DNA from: Actinobacteria bacterium UBA2272
GTDB lineage: Bacteria; Actinomycetota; Coriobacteriia; Anaerosomatales; Anaerosomataceae
Assembly (NCBI GenBank): GCA_002347725.1
Contig: DDXA01000003.1
Coordinates: 496,001-560,000, forward strand
DNA length: 64,000 nt
Reading direction: 5' to 3'
This document shows positions 33,012-41,176 of this stretch, piece after piece. Below the pieces are notes generated by a model. It did not search any database. It saw only the letters and a list, made by a program, of their open reading frames with translations, and had not been told where the DNA came from. The position numbers and the translations under genes are program-made. Positions within the stretch are counted from its first letter, which is position 1. Each line of letters begins with the position of its first letter.

Positions 33012-33917
33012 CTAACGCAGACGGGCCCGCGGATGCGTGGTCATGTACTCCTCGCGCACGTGGGTGCGGTCCACGTGCGTATACACCTGCGTCGTGGAGA
33101 TGTCGGCATGGCCGAGCATCTCCTGCAAGGCGCGCAACTCGGCTCCGCCCTGCAGCATGTGCGTAGCGAACGAGTGCCGCAGCGTGTGGGGATGGAGATC
33201 GAGACCGACGCGGCCTCCGTACGTGCGAACGATTCCGAAGACGGCCTGACGCGTGAGACGTCCGCCCCGCACGTTCACGAACGTCGCCGACGGGTCCTGG
33301 CGCGTGCTCGACTTCTTCGCTCGGAGGAACGGTCGTCCGTGCTCGAGATAACCGCGCAACGCCTCGGCGGCCACAGTGCCTACCGGCACCAGCCGCTCCT
33401 TGTCACCCTTGCCGCGAACACGCACGTAGCCAGCGTCAAGATCGGCATCGAGCATGTCGAGTGCCGTCAGTTCGCTGACGCGCAGACCGCAGCCGTACAG
33501 CATCTCGAGGACGGCGCGGTCCCGGTAGCCCACCGGACCCTCGGGGAACGGCTGCGAGAGCAAGCGCTCCGCGTCGTCGATGGTGATGACCTCCGGCAGA
33601 CGCTCGGGAACCTTCGGCAGCGCCACATCAAGCGTGGGGTGGTTCGCGGTCAGTCCCTCGCGAACCAGAAAGGCATGGAAACTCTTGACGGCGGCGACCT
33701 TGCGCTCGACCGTACTCGGAGCCATGCCCTGCTCCTGAAGACGGCGAACGAACGCGATGACGTCATCCCGGCTGGCACCGAGCGGCCTCGCGTGCCTGGC
33801 CGACAGATGCCTAAGGTACGCGCGAAGATCGCCTCCGTACGCGCTGATGGTGTGCACCGACGCCCCGCGCTCCACGGCGAGATAGCCCAAGAAGTCATCT
33901 ACCAGTTGCTCACCCAT
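33012..33917 (-). CDS. xerD: Tyrosine recombinase XerD
   Basis: A 301-residue site-specific recombinase that resolves chromosome dimers at dif with FtsK and XerC. The N-terminal SAM-like domain (residues 1-95) is followed by the catalytic domain with R146 (GLRVSEL), K170 (RGKGDKER), H244 and R247 (HTLRHSF), H270 (GHADISTTQ) and Y279. Length is normal. In M. tuberculosis xerD (Rv1701) also lies just beyond pyrG, so the location argues for the housekeeping enzyme and not a mobile-element integrase. Confidence 0.94.
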   Translation of the reverse strand: MGEQLVDDFLGYLAVERGASVHTISAYGGDLRAYLRHLSARHARPLGASRDDVIAFVRRLQEQGMAPSTVERKVAAVKSFHAFLVREGLTANHPTLDVALPKVPERLPEVITIDDAERLLSQPFPEGPVGYRDRAVLEMLYGCGLRVSELTALDMLDADLDAGYVRVRGKGDKERLVPVGTVAAEALRGYLEHGRPFLRAKKSSTRQDPSATFVNVRGGRLTRQAVFGIVRTYGGRVGLDLHPHTLRHSFATHMLQGGAELRALQEMLGHADISTTQVYTHVDRTHVREEYMTTHPRARLR

Positions 33918-34008
33918 ACGCGCGATGGTAGCAAGGTTCGGAGCGAACGGCAGGTATGTTCCGACGAACGGTCAATTGGTGCACCCGTCACGATGACGAG
34001 ACACTATC

Positions 34009-35091
34009 TCATGCCCGTCGCGCACACGCCTCCTCGGCGGCTACCCGGCCTGCCGCAGCCGCGGCATGGAAGAAGGCCGGGTCGTCTTCCGGGGAGCGTC
34101 CCATCGTGCGGATCGCCACTCCTCGCATGTCCGGCAACGACACATCCGCCACGAGTCGCCGCAGGTGAAGGTTCCATACGCCTGCGCCCTCAAGAGCGCT
34201 CTCCACCGCGAGAGCGCGGGCGGGATCAAGCGCGGGCACCGCGACAAGTGCCGGCGCCAGCGCGACGTCGGCGAGCGCCGAGAGCGTCTGATGGCTCACC
34301 GGTACGTGACGCGGACGCTCGTCGGCGAACGAGAGCCTGAGCGCAGCGATCGGCACGCCATCAAGGACCGCGGCCGCGTTGACCGCCTCCCCCTGCGCCA
34401 CGCCACCGTGGCCGAACGCCGTCGCCGTGCCGACGATGCCCGGGCCTAGGGAGATGATCGCGACATCGGCATGAGCGACATGCCGGGCGGCCAGGAGCGC
34501 CGAGTGTCGGCTGACGGCCTCGAGACCACCGCCGAACGCCTGTCCGCACGTGATCGTCTCGTCCAGAAGCCCTGCGGCCACAAGCTCGGCCACGAGGCGC
34601 GAGACGGCGATCGGCAACGCTCCTTCGTCGGTCATGACGTACGCGATCCTGAGCGACGGGTCGTATTCCTTGATCGCGGCGGCCACGAGCGCGATCTGAG
34701 AGTGCAGACCACAGCAGACCACCGGCATCCGGTCGAGCGATCGCGCCTCGGCCATCTGCGCGTGCGTGCCGCCAGCAACCTCCTCGACCACGGTGACATC
34801 GCGCTGCAGTGGGGTGTAACGCAGCTTCATCACGTGACCGGGCACGGGCTCGTCAAGCGCGACGCCCTCTCCCGCCCGCGCCACCACGAAGTGCTCGCCT
34901 CCCGTGCCGAGATCGAGGTCGACCGCGGTCGTGTTGCACAACACGCGCTCTCCGACCGCGCAGCGACCGGCGAGATCAGGGTACGAGACCACCGAGTCGG
35001 GCACGTCATCCCCGTCGAGGAGCACCATAAGGCGCTGGATCGCCGGAGCGTCCTGCCGGATGGATGCGACCGTGCCCCAGACGAGACGCAT
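34009..35091 (-). CDS. DUF3866 family protein
   Basis: A 360-residue soluble protein of the DUF3866 family, found in Bacillota and Actinomycetota without an assigned function. It starts LVWGTVASI, carries VVSYPDLAGRCAVGERVLCNTTAVDLDLGTGG (in outline) and MKLRYTPLQRDV, and contains a Gly-rich segment ISLGPGIVGTATAFGHGG. The ATG lies 4 bases after the stop of the peptidase gene, and 91 bases separate it from xerD. It sits in the pyrG-xerD interval, a recurrent neighbourhood as far as I recall. Confidence 0.85.
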   Translation of the reverse strand: MRLVWGTVASIRQDAPAIQRLMVLLDGDDVPDSVVSYPDLAGRCAVGERVLCNTTAVDLDLGTGGEHFVVARAGEGVALDEPVPGHVMKLRYTPLQRDVTVVEEVAGGTHAQMAEARSLDRMPVVCCGLHSQIALVAAAIKEYDPSLRIAYVMTDEGALPIAVSRLVAELVAAGLLDETITCGQAFGGGLEAVSRHSALLAARHVAHADVAIISLGPGIVGTATAFGHGGVAQGEAVNAAAVLDGVPIAALRLSFADERPRHVPVSHQTLSALADVALAPALVAVPALDPARALAVESALEGAGVWNLHLRRLVADVSLPDMRGVAIRTMGRSPEDDPAFFHAAAAAGRVAAEEACARRA

Positions 35092-35095
35092 CGCA

Positions 35096-36202
35096 CTAGC
35101 CGCCGGCGCGGCGCGCGACCGCGACGAGCAAGTCCGCGAGCCTGTCGAGTTGTGCGATCTCGATCTCCTCGTCGGTCGAGTGCACCTTGCTCATGCCCGA
35201 GGACAGCACAAGCGTCGGCACTCCGTGCGCCGCGAACACGTTGCCGTCGCTCCCGCCACCGGTGGCGAAGCATCGCGGCTCGATGCCGATGTCCGCGCAC
35301 GCCCCTTCCACAAGCGAGAGCGCGGCGCTGCCGGGCTCGAAGGAGAACCCCTCGTACTCGAGGTTCCACGAGACGTCGACTTCGCCGCCGTGTTCCGCGG
35401 CGGCGTCTCTGAGCGCACGGTCCATGTCGGCACGAGCCTGCTCCACCCGGTCCCGATCGAGCGAGCGACACTCGCCCGTGACGTCGCAGCGCGGTGGCAC
35501 GACATTGGTGGCGCTTCCGCCGACGATCGCACCGATGTTGGCGGTGGTCCGCTCGTCGAGCCGCCCGAGTTCCATGGCCTCGATCGCCGCCGCCGCCATG
35601 CGGATGGCCGAGACGCCCTTCTCGGGCTCCACGCCGGCGTGCGCCGCCCGGCCGGAGAACGTCGCCTTGAACGTGTAGTGCGTGGGAGCCGCCGTGACGA
35701 TACCGCCGACCTCGCCGTCGGCGTCGAGCACGAGGCATACCTCGGCGGTGCACTCGTCGCGCGACAGCGCCTTGGCGCCCAACAGTCCGCACTCCTCGGC
35801 TACCGTGAGCACTGCCCGGATCTCGGGATGCGGGGCGCCACTCTCGCGCAGGCGCCGCATCGTCTCGACGATGACGGCGAGTCCGATCTTGTCATCGCCG
35901 CCGAGAACGGTCGCGCCCGCCGGACGCACGACGCCGTCGGCGATCACCGGCTCCACGCCCTCGCACGGCTGAACGCAGTCCATGTGAGCCGAAAGCGCGA
36001 TGACCGGTCCCGGCGCTGTACCGGGCAGACGCGCGAGCAGGTTTCCCGTATCGGAACCGGTGACGGCCTGCGACTCGTCGACGCGGACCTCGCACCCGGC
36101 GCCTTTGAGTGCAGCGGCCATGTACTCGGCGACCCCGCGCTCATGTCCCGTTGGACTGTCGATCCGGACGAGGTCGAGGAACGTCTCGAGCAGACGGCTC
36201 AC
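35096..36202 (-). CDS. M20 family metallopeptidase, PepT-like
   Basis: A 368-residue zinc peptidase of the M20B tripeptidase-T-like branch. Metal ligands and catalytic residues are visible: SAHMDC (His and catalytic Asp), GGDDKIG (bridging Asp), EECGLLG (catalytic and ligand Glu), DADGEVGG (Asp), and the last His in MSKVHSTDEEI. A dimerisation domain lies between. The GTG at 36202 follows AAGGACTGAGCTGC at the end of pyrG; upstream codons are antisense noise. Substrate peptides are unknown. Confidence 0.88.
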   Translation of the reverse strand: MSRLLETFLDLVRIDSPTGHERGVAEYMAAALKGAGCEVRVDESQAVTGSDTGNLLARLPGTAPGPVIALSAHMDCVQPCEGVEPVIADGVVRPAGATVLGGDDKIGLAVIVETMRRLRESGAPHPEIRAVLTVAEECGLLGAKALSRDECTAEVCLVLDADGEVGGIVTAAPTHYTFKATFSGRAAHAGVEPEKGVSAIRMAAAAIEAMELGRLDERTTANIGAIVGGSATNVVPPRCDVTGECRSLDRDRVEQARADMDRALRDAAAEHGGEVDVSWNLEYEGFSFEPGSAALSLVEGACADIGIEPRCFATGGGSDGNVFAAHGVPTLVLSSGMSKVHSTDEEIEIAQLDRLADLLVAVARRAGG

Positions 36203-36207
36203 GCAGC

Positions 36208-37821
36208 TCAGTCCTTCCGCGCCGCGCGACAGGCGACGGCGGCCCCGATGAAGTCGCGGAACAGCGGCGCCGGGCGGGTGGGACGGCTCTTGAACTCGGG
36301 GTGACCCTGGTTGCCGACGAACCACGGGTGGTCTGCGATCTCGATCATCTCGACGAGCCGATCATCCGGCGACACGCCGGAGATCACGAGACCGTTGTCG
36401 ATGAGCTGCTGGCGGTATGCGTTGTTGACCTCGAAGCGATGACGGTGACGCTCGTAGACCACCTCGGCACCGTACGCGGCATAGCCCTTCGTCCCGGGCA
36501 CGACCTTGCACGGATACGACCCGAGACGCATCGTGCCGCCGATATCGTCCACATCGTGCTGCTCGAGCATGAGATCGATCACCGGGTGCGGGCTGACCGG
36601 GTCGAACTCGGCCGAGTTGGCGTCCTCGAGCCCGGCTACGTGCCTCGCGTAGTCGACAACGGCGACCTGCATGCCGAGGCAGATGCCGAGGTACGGGATC
36701 TTCTTCTCACGCGCCCATCGGGCGGCGCGCACCTTGCCCTCGATGCCGCGGATGCCGAACCCGCCCGGGACAAGGATGCCGTCGAAGTCGGCGAGCCGGC
36801 TTTCGACCTCCTCGGGAGAGAGACTCTCGGCGTCGAGCCAGGCCACGTTCACCTTATGGTCGTGGAAGATGCCCGCGTGATCGAGCGCCTCGGTGACCGA
36901 GAGGTAGGCGTCGGGGAGCGCGACGTACTTGCCCACAAGCGCGATATCCACGGTCTGCGCGAGCGAGCGGCTGTGGCGCACGAACGCCTGCCACTCGCCG
37001 ATATCGAGGTCCCCGCACTCGAGTTGGAGCCGGTCGATCACCATCGCATCAAGCCCCTGCTCGTGCAGCGTCAACGGTACCTCGTAGATCGAGGCGGCAT
37101 CCTGGGCCGAGACGACCGCCTTGGCGTCCACATCGCAGAACAGCCCGATCTTGCGGCGAATGCCCGCGTCGATCGGTCGCTCGGAGCGGCAGACGATGAA
37201 GTCCGGCTGTATACCGATGGAGCGCAGTTCCTTGACCGAGTGCTGCGTGGGCTTCGTCTTGAGCTCGGATGAAGCTGCGATGTACGGCACGAGCGTGACG
37301 TGGATGTAGCAGACGTTGCGATAGCCGACGTCCTTGCGCAGCTGGCGGATCGCCTCGATGAACGGGAGCGACTCGATGTCGCCGACCGTGCCGCCCACCT
37401 CGGTGATGATCACATCGGGCTTGGTCTGCTCGGCCAACCGCGTGATGCGGTCCTTGATCTCGTTGGTGACGTGGGGAATGACCTGAACGGTGCCGCCAAG
37501 GAAGTCGCCCTTGCGCTCCTTGTTGATCACGGACTGGTAGATCGAGCCGGCCGTGACGCTGCAGTCGCGCGTGAGCGACTCGTCGATGAACCGCTCGTAG
37601 TGTCCGAGATCGAGGTCGGTCTCTCCGCCGTCATCGGTCACGAAGACCTCACCGTGCTGGAACGGGCTCATCGTGCCGGGATCGACGTTGAGGTAGGGAT
37701 CCAGCTTCTGGATGGTCACTTTGAGTCCACGGCTCTTGAGAAGCCTGCCGAGTGACGCGGCGGTGATCCCCTTTCCAAGGCCTGAGACGACTCCTCCGGT
37801 AACGAAGATGTGCTTTGTCAT
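36208..37821 (-). CDS. pyrG: CTP synthase
   Basis: Aminates UTP to CTP with glutamine. The N-terminal synthetase domain starts MTKHIFVTGGVVSGLGKG and has the KLDPYLNVDPGTMSPFQHGEVFVTDDG region (in parts). The C-terminal class I glutaminase has its nucleophilic Cys in YLGICLGMQ and the His-Glu pair in NQGHPEFKSRP. Length is 537 residues, the family norm. The ATG lies 9 bases after the MraY/WecA-like gene. Confidence 0.98.
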   Translation of the reverse strand: MTKHIFVTGGVVSGLGKGITAASLGRLLKSRGLKVTIQKLDPYLNVDPGTMSPFQHGEVFVTDDGGETDLDLGHYERFIDESLTRDCSVTAGSIYQSVINKERKGDFLGGTVQVIPHVTNEIKDRITRLAEQTKPDVIITEVGGTVGDIESLPFIEAIRQLRKDVGYRNVCYIHVTLVPYIAASSELKTKPTQHSVKELRSIGIQPDFIVCRSERPIDAGIRRKIGLFCDVDAKAVVSAQDAASIYEVPLTLHEQGLDAMVIDRLQLECGDLDIGEWQAFVRHSRSLAQTVDIALVGKYVALPDAYLSVTEALDHAGIFHDHKVNVAWLDAESLSPEEVESRLADFDGILVPGGFGIRGIEGKVRAARWAREKKIPYLGICLGMQVAVVDYARHVAGLEDANSAEFDPVSPHPVIDLMLEQHDVDDIGGTMRLGSYPCKVVPGTKGYAAYGAEVVYERHRHRFEVNNAYRQQLIDNGLVISGVSPDDRLVEMIEIADHPWFVGNQGHPEFKSRPTRPAPLFRDFIGAAVACRAARKD

Positions 37822-37830
37822 ACGCGCGTC

Positions 37831-38973
37831 TCAGTCCTCTCGTCTCGCCGCTTCCTCGTCCGAATGGTACCTCACGGACGGCGCCCGTGCCTCGCCGCCC
37901 GGCGACTCCGGAGTCGTTCTCTGCTCGCCATGGTGACGTCCGAGCCGATCGAGCCACGCGAGTGGTGGCGTGGCCTCGATGACCCGCGTGAACGACACCC
38001 GCTCGGAGGTGACGTTAAGCGCAAGGAGCACGGCCGCGACCGCGGCAAGCCAGCCGAACGGCAGGACTGCGGTCAGCAGATACCCGACGATCGCACCCAT
38101 CGTGTTGGCCCCGGCATCTCCGAGCATGCCCTGCTCAGAGACATCGTAGCGCCACACCGCGAACACCGGACCGAGAAGCACCAGCACTACCGCGATCGCG
38201 GTCGCGGTCTCCTCGGACGAGGTGAGCGCAAGCCCGCCGATCTCTCCGGCGAACGGCTCGACCTGCAGCGCGTAGGATTCGATCGCCTTGACCGAGAACG
38301 CGATCGCGGGGCCCACGACCACGGCACCATACACCTTGAGTGCCCGCCCCGGGCGCAGATCGAGCAGGTTCATGAGGTTGGCCGAGAGCGCGATGACGCT
38401 GGCGGCCGTGAGCCACGTCCCGACGAAGCGCCAGCCGGAGTACGCGGCCTGGCCGGTGATGCCGGAGCGCTCGAGTATCCCGCTGGCTGCAGTGGCTCCG
38501 TAGAACAGTGCCAGTCCGCAGATGCCGAGAAGCTTGACGAGCCCGGTGGTGAGCTCCCCGCGCCGCAGCCTGCCGAGATGACCCCTGAAGCCCTTCGGAC
38601 CGTCGGCGCCGAAGGCGTCGTCAGCGAGTCCGAGCGCAAAGGCGCCTGCCACCAGCAAGAACGGCACACCGAACAGCGGCAGTGCGAGCGGCGTCGACGC
38701 AACGCGCTCCAGCGCCTCGGCGACCGGGCCGGTGGGGGTCATCGAACGCGACACCACCTCCAGTAGCACCTGCCCGACGAGGAGCGCGACCGCCCACACG
38801 ATCCAGACAAGGCCGAGCGTCGGGGCCACGTCCACGCCGCGATAGTTGGCTACCCGTATCCGCGTGCCGCTGAGACCGCGAGCCAGGTACCGCATCGCGA
38901 GCCAGGGAACGACCGCCCCGAATGTGGCGGCGAACGACAGTGCCACGGCGATGGCAGCGACCTCAGTGTTCAT
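37831..38973 (-). CDS. MraY/WecA-like polyprenyl-phosphate sugar-phosphate transferase family membrane protein
   Basis: A 380-residue polytopic membrane protein related to, but divergent from, the MraY/WecA family. Echoes of its motifs are GLADDAFGADG (Asp-Asp pair), a KGFRGHLGRLRRGELTTGL block, NLMNLLDLRPGRALKVYG in place of the usual NxxNLxDGxDG, and GMLGDAGANTMGA for GDxGS. The tail is charged and disordered. It overlaps the upstream membrane gene by 11 bases, so the two are probably made together. It could be an active sugar-phosphate transferase or a non-catalytic relative; the changed NLLDLRPG motif makes the activity uncertain. Confidence 0.72.
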   Translation of the reverse strand: MNTEVAAIAVALSFAATFGAVVPWLAMRYLARGLSGTRIRVANYRGVDVAPTLGLVWIVWAVALLVGQVLLEVVSRSMTPTGPVAEALERVASTPLALPLFGVPFLLVAGAFALGLADDAFGADGPKGFRGHLGRLRRGELTTGLVKLLGICGLALFYGATAASGILERSGITGQAAYSGWRFVGTWLTAASVIALSANLMNLLDLRPGRALKVYGAVVVGPAIAFSVKAIESYALQVEPFAGEIGGLALTSSEETATAIAVVLVLLGPVFAVWRYDVSEQGMLGDAGANTMGAIVGYLLTAVLPFGWLAAVAAVLLALNVTSERVSFTRVIEATPPLAWLDRLGRHHGEQRTTPESPGGEARAPSVRYHSDEEAARRED

Positions 38974-41047
38974 CGGCGCCTCCCTCCGGTTCGAAGAACG
39001 CGGATGCGAGCGCAGCCGCCGGGAAGAGCATGACGAGCGCGGAGAGCGCCACGCCCGAGTCCTCGGTCAGCAGGCCCACGACCGCCGCTGTCACGGCCCC
39101 GACGAGCGCTGCGGCGACTCCCCGCCGCCGTCTTACGATCTCACCAAGCGGCCCGACCCGCTTCACGAGGACGTACACGATCGCACCGATACCGAGCGGC
39201 AGCAGCACGACAGCCGGTGTCGCCGTCATGATCTCCAGGCTGAGCTCGGCCTTGCGCGCCAGCATCGGCCCGAGCCCTCCCGAGCCGCCGAGCGCCCGGC
39301 CAAGATGCGAGCTGCCCGAGGCCATGCGGTCGATGAGCGCCGCCATGCCGACGACCGCTGCGGCCCCGATGACCGAGGCGATGCCGATCTTCCAGTCAAG
39401 GCGGCGACCCGCGCCCGCCAGGTAGGCCGCAACGAACCCTGCCGTCCCCCACGCAGCCACGCCGATGTTCGCACCGAGGACCGGTACGACCGCGACCACG
39501 ACGACGAGGCCACCGAGCCACAGGTACTCCCGCGCACGCGACGCACCGAACGTGTCGATCCGGCTCCCGACGGCGGCGAGCGCCGCGCCCGCAAGGACGG
39601 CCGCCCCCTCATTGCCGAGGCCGTAGAACCGTGTTCCGAACAAAGCCGAGTAGCTGAAGGCGCTGCCTTGCGCCGCCGGTCCGCCGAGCAACTGGTCCAT
39701 GAGAACGATAGCCACGGTAAGCAGCGACACACGCCCAAGCGCATGGCCCGGACCGCGCGACTTCCAGACGCCGGCGGCGACGACGATTCCGATGCCGAGC
39801 ACGATACGGGTCCACGCGGCCGAGGCCGTCTGCGGATAGCCGACCGCCTGCGCGACGAGGGTACCCGCCGGCACCGAGCATGCAACGACGAGCGCATACG
39901 TGGCAGATAGACGCACCGTGCGCGATGGCCACGCTCCCGGTCTCAGGACCGCCACGAGCACGAGTGCGAGCAGGACGATCGATATGCCGACCATCCCCGC
40001 CCACACCGGGGCCCTCGTCGACTCGAGCGCGCGGGCCACAGCGTCGATGCGCGTCATCGCGGCCAGGCGTTCGGCCCGGTCCTGGTCCTCGGCCACGATG
40101 AGCAGCGGCTCTCCGGTCACCGACGTCGGCACGTCAAGAGCAAGCGCGTGAAGCGCGGTTGCCGTTATGTCCGGGAGCGTGACGATCCCGTCGCGGTGCG
40201 TGCCGGGCGAGTGCAGCACGCCCGGACCGGCCCCGTACAGCAGCACGGGGCCGAACCCTGCCGGTCCGGCCGTCGAGTACTGGCCGGTGGACACGACGAT
40301 GAGCGCCCCTTCGGACGGCAGCGAGCGCAGCGCGATGCGTACCGTGTCGTCGATCGTGCCCATGGCCGTGACGCGCGAAGACTCCCATGCGACGTCGGAC
40401 CTGAGCGCGGAGCGCGCGCGCTCCGCATCACCGGGATCGAGAACGACGAGGTGCGGACCCGCGTCACCGGGCTCGCCGCCCGCCAGAGCGCTCCGATACG
40501 CGACCTCGAGCATGTCGAGGTCGGTGACGAAGCCCGCAGGCGCCAGCGAGTCCGTACGCATCATGCGTGCGGACGTTTCAGCGAAGTCGACCGTGCCGGT
40601 GGCATCCCGCGCGACGATCCACGCAGCGGCGGCCGATGGAGACAGCGCCTCGGATGGCGTCGCCGCCGAGGTGCCGACAGCCGCGGTCCGGCCGCCGGCC
40701 TGACGCACGGCGGTCCCGAGAAGTCCGGCGGCCGCGCCGGACGCATCCGCCCGGGCGTCGGCCGCGGTCACGTGCTGCCCGGCCGCGAGCACCGCCGCAC
40801 CCCGGAACGCGTCCGGAGCCGACGCCACGGACCCGGCGATGACGCTCGCGTTCCCGAGCGCCGCGTCCTCGGCCAGGCGCCACAGCGTCGGCGTACGCGT
40901 CGCGTCGATGTCATGCCACGTAAGGTAGGGTGCCAGGACGATGACGACCGTCGAGAACGTCGGGGGCGCACTGACCGCCGATGCGGGGAGCGTGGTGAGC
41001 GCACAGGCGGCAAGTGCCGCGAGTATGGCACGGGCGACGCGTCTCAT
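38963..41047 (-). CDS. Large membrane protein with degenerate alkaline-phosphatase-like extracellular domain
   Basis: A 694-residue protein with a cleavable-type signal (MRRVARAILAALAAC). An outside domain of about 300 residues is followed by about ten membrane helices. The outside domain follows the alkaline phosphatase superfamily outline: VVIVLAPYLTW, TRTPTLWRLAEDAALG, a GPVLLYGAGPGVLHSPGTHR stretch and TLPDITATALHALALDVP. The metal-binding residues expected after VVIVL (Asp) and at STGQY (usually SDHG) are absent. The membrane part has a conspicuous TRFYGLGNEGAAVLAGAA loop. No precise family is assigned. It lies next to murJ and the MraY/WecA-like gene, suggesting an envelope role. Confidence 0.7.
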   Translation of the reverse strand: MRRVARAILAALAACALTTLPASAVSAPPTFSTVVIVLAPYLTWHDIDATRTPTLWRLAEDAALGNASVIAGSVASAPDAFRGAAVLAAGQHVTAADARADASGAAAGLLGTAVRQAGGRTAAVGTSAATPSEALSPSAAAAWIVARDATGTVDFAETSARMMRTDSLAPAGFVTDLDMLEVAYRSALAGGEPGDAGPHLVVLDPGDAERARSALRSDVAWESSRVTAMGTIDDTVRIALRSLPSEGALIVVSTGQYSTAGPAGFGPVLLYGAGPGVLHSPGTHRDGIVTLPDITATALHALALDVPTSVTGEPLLIVAEDQDRAERLAAMTRIDAVARALESTRAPVWAGMVGISIVLLALVLVAVLRPGAWPSRTVRLSATYALVVACSVPAGTLVAQAVGYPQTASAAWTRIVLGIGIVVAAGVWKSRGPGHALGRVSLLTVAIVLMDQLLGGPAAQGSAFSYSALFGTRFYGLGNEGAAVLAGAALAAVGSRIDTFGASRAREYLWLGGLVVVVAVVPVLGANIGVAAWGTAGFVAAYLAGAGRRLDWKIGIASVIGAAAVVGMAALIDRMASGSSHLGRALGGSGGLGPMLARKAELSLEIMTATPAVVLLPLGIGAIVYVLVKRVGPLGEIVRRRRGVAAALVGAVTAAVVGLLTEDSGVALSALVMLFPAAALASAFFEPEGGADEH

Positions 41048-41102
41048 GGGCCCCTCCCCGTCCGCGTGCGGACGTGCGTCATCAGACAGACACGATCAAG
41101 GG

Positions 41103-41121
41103 GCCGGTCGCAGCGACCGGC
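41103..41121. promoter_or_regulatory. 19-base perfect palindrome between divergent genes
   Basis: GCCGGTCGC (41103-41111) and GCGACCGGC (41113-41121) flank a single A. It is centred in the 129-base gap between the membrane gene starting at 41047 (minus) and murJ (plus). It could be an operator for a dimeric regulator of both genes, or a leader hairpin. Confidence 0.45.
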
Positions 41122-41176
41122 GCGGCGCGCTATCGCGTACGCGGTGCCCGCGTCGGAGTATACCAAGCGGTGACTG

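Noticed and set aside
33012..33917. Tyrosine recombinase considered as a phage or island integrase
   Set aside because: Length, motifs and syntenic position match housekeeping XerD, and no attachment repeats or mobile genes flank it.
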